From: a virus
DNA: 59,762 nt
IMG/VR virus record: IMGVR_UViG_3300037549_000080
Span: 1 to 59,762 of that record
Direction: 5' to 3' (one strand)
The notes under the pieces were generated by a model. That model ran no database searches. It was given only the letters and a program-made list of their open reading frames with translations, and was not told the origin of the DNA. Both the position numbers and the translations under genes were made by a program. Shown one piece after another: positions 40,952 through 48,111 of this stretch; positions within the stretch are counted from its first letter, which is position 1; the number at the start of each line of letters is the position of its first letter.

Positions 40952-40986
40952 CTGCGCCCGTTGGCCTCTGGTGTCAACGGGCGCAG
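40952..40986 (-). promoter_or_regulatory. 12-bp-stem hairpin before the coiled-coil gene leader
   Basis: A perfect inverted repeat CTGCGCCCGTTG (40952-40963) and CAACGGGCGCAG (40975-40986), loop 11, lies 17 bases before the ATG at 40934. It is followed at once by ACTTAACGAACAACG, the CAAC leader. This is the clearest example of the hairpin-plus-leader arrangement; no U run follows. Confidence 0.7.
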
Positions 40987-41000
40987 CATCGGTTTGTTGC

Positions 41001-41288
41001 CTAGCTCATTTCCTGCTTCACCGGCGGCACCTCTGCGGCATTGGCGGCGGCGGGCGCGTTGGCTTTCGCCGTGGCCGTGGTGGCTTCCACCGCGTCCAGT
41101 GCATCCTGCGCGTGGTAGCCGTCACCGAGGTTGACGAAGTGCTGGGTCACGCCGCCCGGCACCACTGTGGCCACCTGACCATTGCAGCTGGTGCAGTTCG
41201 GGTTGATGTCGTGCAGGGTGCCGACTATGCCGTTGGGATAAACCACCGGGTCATTGTTCTTGGCCTCGCGGCCGTTCTTGTAGTGCAT
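41001..41288 (-). CDS. Small conserved hypothetical protein with CxxC
   Basis: A 95-aa protein: MHYKNGREAKNNDPVVYPNG, then GTLHDINPNCTSCNGQVATV and DGYHAQDALDAVEA. It begins one base after the ParB-like gene stop. The Tyr-Lys-Asn-Gly-Arg opening and SH3-like beta pattern with a CxxC recall small phage proteins of unknown role. The last third is Ala-rich. Its tight link to the cassette suggests co-expression with the modification-like genes. Confidence 0.6.
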   Translation of the reverse strand: MHYKNGREAKNNDPVVYPNGIVGTLHDINPNCTSCNGQVATVVPGGVTQHFVNLGDGYHAQDALDAVEATTATAKANAPAAANAAEVPPVKQEMS

Positions 41289-41289
41289 G

Positions 41290-41955
41290 CTATTTGCCTT
41301 TCTTTTTTGCTGGTTTCTTTTGCTTCACCGGGACGGGCTCGGCTACCTCTGGTTCCGGCGGCTTGGCCACCGGCACGTAGAAGCTTCTCCGGGCCACTTC
41401 GTCACGGTCAACTTGGAACACGTTACCGCAGCCCGGACAGCTCATGTCCACGAGGTTGCGGGTGGCGCTGCCTATCTGGGCGACGCCGGCCTGCATCTGC
41501 TGTCCCAGTGCGGCAATCTTTTCGTTGGTCGGCACCGGGGCCGGCGTGCTGACCTTGTTCAGAAATTCGGCAATGTTGAAGTCAGGCATCATGGCCTGCA
41601 CTTCGGCGGGCGTCTGCCACTCACGGATCTCCGCCATGAGCTTGTCCGTGTCCCATGTGGCCGCCTCGCTGCTCTTGTTGTCAATGACTCGGTACTCCTT
41701 GGCCTTGGCTTCGTCCATCAGGCTGATGACGCAGGGCAATGTGGCCAGCCCCAGCTGCTTCGCGGCCATGTATCGCGTGTGCCCGGCGATGATGGTCTTC
41801 TCCGTGTCGAGGATGATGGGCTGCGTGAAGCCAAACCTTTCGATCGACGCCTTCACCACCTGCACGGCAGCCTCGTTGTTCCGCGGATTGCGCCAGTACG
41901 GTATTATCTCCGTGATAGGCACGTTTATGATTTCAAGCTGCGGCTTTTCGCTCAT
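41290..41955 (-). CDS. ParB-like protein with C-terminal zinc-ribbon segment
   Basis: A 221-aa protein. Residues about 8-95 are a ParB/sulfiredoxin-fold N domain: IPYWRNPRNNEAAVQVVKAS, FGFTQPIILD, IIAGHTRYMAAKQLG (56-70), LATLPCVI and KAKEYRVIDNKSSEAATWD. This type lacks a partition partner here. Residues about 172-190 contain CPGCGNVFQVDRDE, half a zinc ribbon, and the tail is basic. It overlaps the IbrB-like gene by 23 bases. Phage ParB-like proteins of this sort often accompany methyltransferases or PP-loop enzymes; enzymatic roles (nuclease or nucleotide hydrolysis) are proposed for the fold. Confidence 0.8.
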   Translation of the reverse strand: MSEKPQLEIINVPITEIIPYWRNPRNNEAAVQVVKASIERFGFTQPIILDTEKTIIAGHTRYMAAKQLGLATLPCVISLMDEAKAKEYRVIDNKSSEAATWDTDKLMAEIREWQTPAEVQAMMPDFNIAEFLNKVSTPAPVPTNEKIAALGQQMQAGVAQIGSATRNLVDMSCPGCGNVFQVDRDEVARRSFYVPVAKPPEPEVAEPVPVKQKKPAKKKGK

Positions 41956-42604
41956 GTGATTTTTGTATTTTGATTTGGTTTTCGGTGACCCAGGACGGGC
42001 TAAACTTTGCATCCTTGAACAGCTTGGCGAAGCCGGTGATGTGCTTCAGCCGCAGCAACTCGTCCGGTTCCAGCCCCAGCTCATTGCATATCTGGTTGTC
42101 GCCCCAGCCCAGCTTGAGCAGTTCGAACACCATGCTGCCCATGCCGGCCACGCTGTGCTTACCTCGGGCCCGGTTGTGCCGGATGGTGCTGGCCATGCGG
42201 TCGCCAATCGGCTTGTCAATGACCACGATGGGCAGCAGCCCGTTGCGGGCGGCTTTGATGTCCGGGAAATTGCGCATCGTCGTGTACCGATGGAAACCAT
42301 CAACGATGATGTACTTGCCCAGCTTCTCGTCCCAGATGGTCACCACCGGCTGCGTGTAGCCGTCATGGCTGATGCTGGTGTGCAGCAGGCGCATTTCATT
42401 TGAGGCCACGCTGTTCGGATTGTAATTGTTGCTTTGCACCATTTCGATGGGCACCCAGCGCACGTGGTCAATGGGGTCTTTCAGATCGGATATGTCATGC
42501 AGGTACTCCCTCAGCATGCCTATAAACATCTGCCGGCGGGCCGGGGTGTCCAAGCCGGCCATCAGCTTGGTGATTATATTTTTTACTTCGGCGGGCAGTT
42601 TCAT
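41933..42604 (-). CDS. ibrB: IbrB-like ParB/sulfiredoxin-fold protein
   Basis: A 223-aa protein from ATG 42604, overlapping the IbrA-like stop (ATGA). It has the ParB pattern VQSNNYNPNSVASNEMRLLH, then SISHDGYTQPVV and YIIVDGFHRYTTM (99-110), HNRARGKHSV and a helix-turn-helix-like C-terminal part (GWGDNQICNELGLEPDELLR). IbrB is the known genetic partner of the IbrA PP-loop protein in E. coli accessory elements, where the pair affects eib gene expression. The same two-gene order is seen here. Confidence 0.8.
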   Translation of the reverse strand: MKLPAEVKNIITKLMAGLDTPARRQMFIGMLREYLHDISDLKDPIDHVRWVPIEMVQSNNYNPNSVASNEMRLLHTSISHDGYTQPVVTIWDEKLGKYIIVDGFHRYTTMRNFPDIKAARNGLLPIVVIDKPIGDRMASTIRHNRARGKHSVAGMGSMVFELLKLGWGDNQICNELGLEPDELLRLKHITGFAKLFKDAKFSPSWVTENQIKIQKSHERKAAA

Positions 42605-43725
42605 TTTCGTAACTCTACCTTTCCTTGCTTGAGCTGTAAATGCAAAGCGTTCTCGATTGAGCAGCACCAGTTGGCCAGCTTCACATGCTCATAGTCGTTG
42701 GTCAGGATGCTGTTGATGTGCAGCCGGAACAGTTTGTCACCCGCCTTGTCCAGCCAGATTTCCTCCATCCATTTGAATTTCTTGGCGAAGCCGTCGCGCC
42801 ATTCCGGGTTGGCGATTAAGTTTTCCAGCAGGTAATCCCGGTACTCCCGCCAGTCTTTGAACATGTGGGGCAGGTCATGGATGAAATAATCGTCTTTGTT
42901 CATCTTGCCGGCCATGTCTATGCCTTGGATGCGCTGCGTCAGGCGCTGATACGTTTCCGGCTCTATCTCCTGCAAATGGAACAGGCTCTTGACGGCGGTT
43001 TCATGATGCACGTTGCTGACCCGCATCTTGCTCGGCGGCACGCCGTACCGATAATAATGGTCATAGAGTTCGTTGTACGGCCAGCCGTTGTCATTGATGG
43101 CCTTCCACACGTCGCCCAGCGCCCAGTCATAAATCGGGTACATGGTGAAATGCAGCTGCGCCTTTTTGTTGAAGCATTTCCCCCAGGTCGCGCCCTTGTA
43201 CGTTTCATGCATCGTCAGCCCTTGGAACCGGCTCGGGCTTTCCTCGCACCGCACGCCGGCCAGATAACAGGTCTTCAGCCCGGCAAAGTCTTTGGTCAGG
43301 ATGGCTTCGAACAGTTCAAAGAACCGGTTCGTGCCGTAGGTGTTCTCCTTGATGGCGTTCGGCTCTTTGGGCCGCAGCCAGACATCTTCCTTGCCCGGCT
43401 CCCAGCAGTACAGCTGCGTGTCAATCTGGCTGGTCGCGTTGACCATCTGAATCGGTATCTGGTACCACAGCGGTTCAACCTCCGGGTTTTCCATGACGAG
43501 GCGCACGTAGTTCACCGTGGCCTGCCACTCGGCCTCTTGGTCCACGAACATCACCTTCAGCGGCAGCCGCCCTTTCTCACGGGCCACCAGCAGCGCAAGG
43601 TTCAAGATGATGGTGCTGTCTTTGCCGCCGCTGAAGCCGACCAGCACATTCGGGAATTCATCGAAGAGCCAGCGCATCCGTTTGAGCGCGGCCTCCCAGA
43701 CGTTATCTTTGATGTAGAACTTCAC
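42601..43725 (-). CDS. ibrA: IbrA-like phosphoadenosine phosphosulfate reductase-family PP-loop protein
   Basis: A 374-aa protein whose GTG at 43725 overlaps the preceding stop (GTGA). The PP-loop SGGKDS is at residues 32-37 and KVMFVDQEAEWQATVNYVRL follows. GVRCEESPSRFQGL and MYPIYDWALGDVWKAINDNG carry the reductase-like second half. The C-terminal 100 residues fit a DUF3440-like extension. PAPS-reductase-family enzymes adenylate or reduce sulfate-type substrates. IbrA and DndC-type relatives act in regulation or DNA phosphorothioation, but the key partners of the Dnd system are absent here. Confidence 0.85.
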   Translation of the reverse strand: MKFYIKDNVWEAALKRMRWLFDEFPNVLVGFSGGKDSTIILNLALLVAREKGRLPLKVMFVDQEAEWQATVNYVRLVMENPEVEPLWYQIPIQMVNATSQIDTQLYCWEPGKEDVWLRPKEPNAIKENTYGTNRFFELFEAILTKDFAGLKTCYLAGVRCEESPSRFQGLTMHETYKGATWGKCFNKKAQLHFTMYPIYDWALGDVWKAINDNGWPYNELYDHYYRYGVPPSKMRVSNVHHETAVKSLFHLQEIEPETYQRLTQRIQGIDMAGKMNKDDYFIHDLPHMFKDWREYRDYLLENLIANPEWRDGFAKKFKWMEEIWLDKAGDKLFRLHINSILTNDYEHVKLANWCCSIENALHLQLKQGKVELRK

Positions 43726-44888
43726 AGCGCTGGTTTTATATCGCCTTTGAACGTGAAGCCCAGCGCATTCAGCCGGTTGAAGAATTCCATTTCTGGGATG
43801 ATGCCTTCCGGGCAATACACACCCCGGTCAGTGATGAAATTTTCCAGCAGCATTTCTGTGATGATGCAGGCGGGAAAGGCGGTGTCCACGTTGCACCCGT
43901 ATTCTTCCCAGCCGGGCAGCGGCGGCACGATGCATTCCATGTGGCCCACCACCGGCAGCTTGTTGACCTCGCCCCGCACCGTCACCCACAGGTTTTCAGA
44001 TTCCTTGTACCCGGCCGGCGTTGGTATGCGCTTGCTCATGGCCGTCAGGAAGTCGCACGGCTGCACCTTGGTTGGCCCGGCATCCGTCACCACGATCACG
44101 GGCTGGTCGTGCTGGAAACCCATTTTAATCAGAGAGTCAATCACGGCCTTGCTGTGCGCCGGGAACCCGGCGAAGAATTTCACGTTCTTCAAACCCTTGT
44201 CTTTGAAATAGTGGTGGAATGAATAAACCTCCGAGTGCGGCACCAGATACACGACCTGCTCACCCAGCAGTTCAAATTCCCGGCATTTAGATTCGCTCAG
44301 CGGCGGCACCGTCACCAGCTCATTGTTCTCCATCACCAGCGCCGGCAGGCTCAGCTCCAACGTGACCACGTACAGGAAGAACGGCGGCACAAAGTCTTTC
44401 ATGTTGCTGTCCCATGCGAAACCAGCCTCAGCGCTCTCCACGGAATGCATCTGCCCGGCCATGTGCTTCATCATCACGCTGCCGATGCCCGGCACGCTGC
44501 CGCAACCCATGATAGCTGTCAGCCCGGCCGCCTTCACTTCCTGATGCCGGATTAGCCGGCGGGCGGTGCCCGGTATGTCCGAACCCAGGTCCACGTAGTG
44601 AGTGTTGAAATCAATGCACGCCTGAAGCACTCCGTCATTGTAAAAGTCGCTGGCACAGTTCAGCACGATGCGCGGCTGGAACCGTTCAAGGATGTCCCGC
44701 AGCATGTACGTGTGGCGGTGGTCGCAGAACTGGAACGGTATCTTGCCGCCGGCATGGTCTATTTCCTTCTGCACGTTGTCCCGGTAGATGTCGGCCACCA
44801 CGATGCTGTGGCCGCGCTGTGACAGGAACCGGGTGGCGATGATGCCTTGCTGCCCGTCTGCACCGAGGATGAGGATGTCAGTTTTCAT
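43722..44888 (-). CDS. Saccharopine dehydrogenase/opine-type NAD(P)-dependent oxidoreductase
   Basis: A 388-aa protein with Rossmann motif ILGADGQQG (7-15). DIYRDNVQKEIDHA marks the second strand, IVLNCASDFYNDGVLQACID and YVDLGSDIPGTARRLI follow, and then GCGSVPGIGSVMMKHMAG. This is the saccharopine reductase/homospermidine-synthase-like pattern. Such enzymes join an amine and a carbonyl compound by reductive condensation. The gene shares ATGA overlaps with a DNA methyltransferase before it and IbrA after it, so a nucleic-acid-modification role is inferred rather than lysine metabolism. It is very unusual for a phage. Confidence 0.85.
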   Translation of the reverse strand: MKTDILILGADGQQGIIATRFLSQRGHSIVVADIYRDNVQKEIDHAGGKIPFQFCDHRHTYMLRDILERFQPRIVLNCASDFYNDGVLQACIDFNTHYVDLGSDIPGTARRLIRHQEVKAAGLTAIMGCGSVPGIGSVMMKHMAGQMHSVESAEAGFAWDSNMKDFVPPFFLYVVTLELSLPALVMENNELVTVPPLSESKCREFELLGEQVVYLVPHSEVYSFHHYFKDKGLKNVKFFAGFPAHSKAVIDSLIKMGFQHDQPVIVVTDAGPTKVQPCDFLTAMSKRIPTPAGYKESENLWVTVRGEVNKLPVVGHMECIVPPLPGWEEYGCNVDTAFPACIITEMLLENFITDRGVYCPEGIIPEMEFFNRLNALGFTFKGDIKPAL

Positions 44889-45433
44889 TGGTTGGATTTA
44901 TCAATCACTTTTTTTAGTTCCGCGTACCGGGCACCGTTCATTTCTCCGCCTATGAACCTTGCCCCGCACTTGATGATTATTTCTGCTGTCACGCCCAGCC
45001 CGGCAAACGGGTCAAACACCAGCCCCGGCTTCAGGGCCGCAATGGCCGCCCGGATGCAGCCTTCTTCATCCAGCCCCAGCGTGGGCGTCAGATAATCGGT
45101 GTTGAAGGACAGCACCACCATCGGCTTGCCGTTGCATTGCAACGCCAGCGCGTGACCGGTGTACCGGTGGCCGCAATACTTTCCTATCTCCACCACCTTG
45201 TCCCAGCCACGGGCCGAGAACTCCACCAGCATCGGCTTGTCGCGGTGCGCTGAAGCAAATAGCTGGTTGAGCGCGTCCTTCATTGTTTCTTTTGACGCCC
45301 GGCCGGTTTTTACCATGGCCGACTTTTGGAAAAGCTTCATGATGCCTTCGTTCCAAGGCGGGTCGGTGTACATCAGGTCATAGGCCGGGAACGATGGCCA
45401 GTCTCCCACGGAACGGTTATAGGCTTGGTTCAT
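44885..45433 (-). CDS. DNA adenine/cytosine-N4 methyltransferase (DPPW type)
   Basis: A 182-aa methyltransferase. The catalytic DPPW is at residues 24-27 (LMYTDPPWNEG), and the SAM-binding FDPFAGLGVT with ...GEMNGARYAEL lies near 140-175. Catalytic motif first and FxGxG last is the beta-class permuted order of N6-adenine and N4-cytosine enzymes. It is short, with little room for a target-recognition domain. No restriction enzyme accompanies it. Overlaps on both sides tie it to the cassette. Confidence 0.8.
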   Translation of the reverse strand: MNQAYNRSVGDWPSFPAYDLMYTDPPWNEGIMKLFQKSAMVKTGRASKETMKDALNQLFASAHRDKPMLVEFSARGWDKVVEIGKYCGHRYTGHALALQCNGKPMVVLSFNTDYLTPTLGLDEEGCIRAAIAALKPGLVFDPFAGLGVTAEIIIKCGARFIGGEMNGARYAELKKVIDKSNQ

Positions 45434-45618
45434 GGCAGGATAAATTCACCGTCAAGTTTCTTGGAGTCTTCGGGGAACGGGTTGGAGAATTCCTTGTGCC
45501 AGTCAATGCCCATTACCTCAGCGGCCGGGTCGTACGTGGCGCTGTTGCTAAGGTTCCGGCCGCACTTGGCCGCCATGGTCGTGCAGTCACGGGTCTTGTG
45601 GTTCAGGACGTAAATCAT
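45430..45618 (-). CDS. Hypothetical protein, 62 aa
   Basis: MIYVLNHKTRDCTTMAAKCG then RNLSNSATYDPAAEVMGIDW and ending LDGEFILP. Both ends have ATGA overlaps with neighbours, the strongest evidence for translation. Two cysteines are present, but there is no clear metal site. It lies between the 113-aa protein and the methyltransferase. Function unknown. Confidence 0.6.
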   Translation of the reverse strand: MIYVLNHKTRDCTTMAAKCGRNLSNSATYDPAAEVMGIDWHKEFSNPFPEDSKKLDGEFILP

Positions 45619-45956
45619 AGTCTAGCCCGGTTGAACACCGTGGTTTCATCCGGCGGCCATCCCATCGTCCAATACTGATAGCCGCCATGCTCCAGATAAA
45701 TGTACGCCGTCCGGAAGAACGGTTTAATCACCCCGGCGCTGCGCACGTGGTTGACCATGCGCTCCCATGCGCGTTCATCCGGTGTCTCACTGCGGCGAAG
45801 GTACTGGTGCGGCAGCTGGGCTTTGCCGGCGTGCATCGGCCGGGCCGTGTGCCAGCCGCCGGCGATAACGAAGGCAGCGAACTCTTCCCAAGTAACTGTG
45901 TCGGCGGTGACTTTCTGCTTCTGCTCCGTGACGCTGGGTGTTTTCTCGTAGGCCAT
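45615..45956 (-). CDS. Hypothetical protein, first gene of the cassette
   Basis: A 113-aa protein from ATG 45956 behind the CAAC-type leader AAACAACGACCAACTAAAAC. It reads ADTVTWEEFAAFVIAGGWHT, then YIYLEHGGYQYWTMGWPPDE and TTVFNRARL. I recall similar YWTMG...NR proteins in phages, always without function. It is the first gene after the promoter at 45987-46015 and overlaps the next gene by ATGA. Confidence 0.65.
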   Translation of the reverse strand: MAYEKTPSVTEQKQKVTADTVTWEEFAAFVIAGGWHTARPMHAGKAQLPHQYLRRSETPDERAWERMVNHVRSAGVIKPFFRTAYIYLEHGGYQYWTMGWPPDETTVFNRARL

Positions 45957-45986
45957 TAGTTTTAGTTGGTCGTTGTTTCTTGACCA

Positions 45987-46015
45987 AGTAAACACTCCGT
46001 GGCCGGCGCCGTCAA
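45987..46015 (-). promoter_or_regulatory. Sigma70-like promoter for the modification-like cassette
   Basis: On the minus strand the -35 is TTGACG (46015-46010) and the -10 is TTTACT (45992-45987), separated by 17 bp. Transcription would start just before the CAAC-rich leader of the 113-aa gene. It lacks the dyad found in the four other promoters of this region. Confidence 0.6.
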
Positions 46016-46075
46016 CAGAAATTGACATCCTCCCCGGCCTGAAGGCGCTGGGCAACCCATAAGGAATGGATAAAT

Positions 46076-46135
46076 GGCCGCACCGGGAACAACTCCGGTG
46101 CGGCCGCGTGACGGTAACAAGACCAACACCGTCAC
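46076..46135 (-). terminator. Tandem hairpins after the ligase gene
   Basis: Two strong inverted repeats follow the WGR-ligase stop. One is GTGACGGT with ACCGTCAC (46108-46115 and 46128-46135), and the other is GGCCGCACCGG with CCGGTGCGGCC (46076-46086 and 46095-46105). The second is followed on the minus strand by ATTTATCC only, so termination may need Rho. They precede the cassette promoter and so separate two transcription units. Confidence 0.6.
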
Positions 46136-47217
46136 GAAACTTCTGCCTTGTACTTCAGCTGCCGGGTGATGCATTCCATGGCGTCAACGTCATCGCGTTT
46201 GAACGTCTCGCCCGTCATGCACGGGCTGGGTTGATACAGCACGCCTGTCGCCTTCAGGGCGTACAGGTACTTGATTTCCACGACGTCGCCAACCTTCAGC
46301 GTTTCAATCAGGCCACGCTTTAGCACCGTCACGTTGCCGCAGGACACCCACGCATTGCCGTTGAATAGCTCGCACTCAATGCTCAACGCACCGCCGGGCC
46401 GCAGCGTGCGCACCCGCGCTGAGAGGCTTTTCCAGAACTTGCACTTGAACTGCGTATCGGTGTAGCCCACTTGGAACGCGGCATCACGGCGCTTGAACAC
46501 GATACCCTCTTTGCCGCCGTGCTTCAGGTCGTTAAACATCTTGCGCTTTTCTTCCTTGGTGAACGCCGTGGGCACCACCCGCACCGGCGTGTCGGTCCAC
46601 GGGAACAGGTTGATTGCTTTGGCCAGCCGGTGACTGTACGGTTCAGAGGTTATGTCCTGCCCGTCCAGCCCGGCCCAGCTCGTCAGGTTGTGGACATGGT
46701 AAACGTCACCAATGTGTTCCGCGCTGGCAATGAAGTCCCGTTTGGCCATGATGGCTTGGTCATGCACCGGGCCGGGCGTGGGAACTATCTGCCCCTTTTT
46801 GTTCGCGCTGGTCACCACCATATTTTTCAGCCGCAGCGTCTTGTTCCGGCCGTCCAGCTTTTCCTGTGCGCAATAGGCGTCATCGTTGATGTACTGCTCC
46901 GCATCTTCCTCGCTGATGTCCGTCAGCAGCTGGGGCAACATTTCGGCGTCCACTTCCTTGGCTGTTTCACCCACCGGGGCGGCGGCCGGTTGCTCGTCCA
47001 TCTTGTAACCCTTAGCCACCTTTTCTTTCACTAGGCGGTTGAAGATGTCCTGTGCCTGTGCCCGCGTGACTTCCAGCGGCGTCTTGGTGCCGCAGGTCAG
47101 GGCGCTGCCCCGGCGGCCGTATTGGAAGTTCACCACGTAGCCGTGACCTTTCGGCTCAAGCTGCACGTGGTACTCTTTGTCACTGGTGCCCGACTGGTAT
47201 CTCAATGTCATTTTCAT
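46132..47217 (-). CDS. WGR-domain ATP-dependent DNA ligase-like protein
   Basis: A 361-aa protein. Residues 1-70 form a WGR-like domain (KEYHVQLEPKGHGYVVNFQY then GRRGS, Tyr replacing the usual Trp). Residues 115-260 are a nucleotidyltransferase with the ligase motif I K120-LDGR and motif IV/V-like GKEGIVFKRRDA. The last 80 residues resemble an OB fold (LIETLKVGDVVEIKYLYALK). ATP-dependent ligases seal nicks via a lysyl-AMP. WGR fused to a ligase core is a rare architecture; WGR domains bind nucleic-acid ends in PARPs. Confidence 0.8.
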   Translation of the reverse strand: MKMTLRYQSGTSDKEYHVQLEPKGHGYVVNFQYGRRGSALTCGTKTPLEVTRAQAQDIFNRLVKEKVAKGYKMDEQPAAAPVGETAKEVDAEMLPQLLTDISEEDAEQYINDDAYCAQEKLDGRNKTLRLKNMVVTSANKKGQIVPTPGPVHDQAIMAKRDFIASAEHIGDVYHVHNLTSWAGLDGQDITSEPYSHRLAKAINLFPWTDTPVRVVPTAFTKEEKRKMFNDLKHGGKEGIVFKRRDAAFQVGYTDTQFKCKFWKSLSARVRTLRPGGALSIECELFNGNAWVSCGNVTVLKRGLIETLKVGDVVEIKYLYALKATGVLYQPSPCMTGETFKRDDVDAMECITRQLKYKAEVS

Positions 47218-47220
47218 AAT

Positions 47221-47442
47221 TTAAATCGTTGTGAATTTCTTGGCATCCGGCATCCGGTTGCACGCTTCAATGAACAGCAGCCCGTACGTCAACCATCCGC
47301 TGGGCGCACCGCGCAGCGTGTACTGCGGGGTCGGCGTCACTTGCAGCAGGTTCTTTACCGCCATCGCCGTGGTGCCACCTTTTTTTAACTGTTTGATTTT
47401 GGCCTTGATGTTGTCTTCCAAGGCGGCCTCGAAAGGTGTCAT
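47221..47442 (-). CDS. Hypothetical protein, 73 aa
   Basis: MTPFEAALEDNIKAKIKQLK then AVKNLLQVTPTPQYTLRGAP and GLLFIEACNRMPDAKKFTTI. Its ATG overlaps the corrected stop of the preceding gene (ATGA). It is followed by the ligase gene. The predicted fold is helical; no motif recognised. Confidence 0.65.
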   Translation of the reverse strand: MTPFEAALEDNIKAKIKQLKKGGTTAMAVKNLLQVTPTPQYTLRGAPSGWLTYGLLFIEACNRMPDAKKFTTI

Positions 47443-47844
47443 ACGAATTTTCTCTGGTTGATTTGCTCCGCTAAATCCAGCACCACGCGGGCCAGCCCCT
47501 GCGGCGTCTTGGTGATGTATCCGCCACCCATGTAGTAACGGCCACCAATCCGGCTGCCTTCCGCCGTGGCACGCAGCAGGAACACTTCCCGCCAGCTTGG
47601 CACCGCAGGCGCTCAGATAGTTATCGTCAGGTTCCGGCAGCTGGTGCGGCACCAGCTCGCTCACCACGTCCGCCACCTGCTCCGCGATGTGTTCCCGCAC
47701 CAGCTTGCGCAGGTTGGTACTCAGTTGAAAGTCCTGCCCATCCAGCAGATCTTCGATGGCCTTAACGGCGTCATCCACCCGGCAGTTCTCGTAATCGTTT
47801 AACTGCACCAAGTTCGGGCAGTTGGCTTGCATTTCACGTTTCAT
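47439..47844 (-). CDS. Hypothetical protein with apparent +1 frameshift
   Basis: It starts at ATG 47844 (MKREMQANCPNLVQLNDYEN) behind the leader GAACGAACAACAAACAACG. The first frame is convincing to DDNYLSACGA. From about 47597 the sense moves one base, giving SWREVFLLRATAEGSRIGGR, then YYMGGGYITKTPQGLARVVL and a stop at 47439 that overlaps the next ATG. One extra A in CCAAG would explain it. The original frame happens to stay open into the next gene. Function unknown. Expression is from a dyad promoter at 47922-47951. Confidence 0.6.
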
Positions 47845-47921
47845 GGTCTTGTCTTTCGTTGTTTGTTGTTCGTTCCGGCTTGCCCGGCGGCTTTGCTGCC
47901 CGCCCCGGCTTACCTACAGAT

Positions 47922-47951
47922 ACAATAGCAGCTTATCCGCTGCATTGTCCA
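47922..47951 (-). promoter_or_regulatory. Dyad-spacer promoter A
   Basis: Minus strand: -35 TGGACA (47951-47946), spacer 18 bp containing GCAGC-GGATAA-GCTGC, -10 TATTGT (47927-47922). AAAATA lies upstream as an UP-like tract. One of four copies of the same promoter-operator. It drives the 203-nt-downstream hypothetical gene and the WGR ligase. Confidence 0.65.
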
Positions 47952-47970
47952 GAAGTATTTTCAACTATTT

Positions 47971-48111
47971 TTAAGCCAGCACCATCGCCATGGCTTCCGG
48001 CGTCCAGTTGTGAGCGTCCGCAGCTTGGTTGGCAGCCCACCGTTCACGCAACTCGGCTTCCAGCGCGGCGGCCGGGCTGGTGAAGTCTAAATCAATTTGG
48101 TCATTTTGCAT
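47971..48111 (-). CDS. Small protein, 46 aa
   Basis: MQNDQIDLDFTSPAAALEAE then LRERWAANQAADAHNWTPEA and MAMVLA-stop. The ATG at 48111 overlaps the end of the SNF2-like helicase gene by 11 bases; ATG 48117 is an alternative, and GGAG lies upstream of both. The dyad promoter A begins just after its stop. The peptide is acidic and helical. No family recognised. Confidence 0.55.
   Translation of the reverse strand: MQNDQIDLDFTSPAAALEAELRERWAANQAADAHNWTPEAMAMVLA

Noticed and set aside
42865-44211. 448-aa plus-strand frame opposite the IbrA and dehydrogenase genes
   Set aside because: Shadow of two well-supported genes; no recognisable product.
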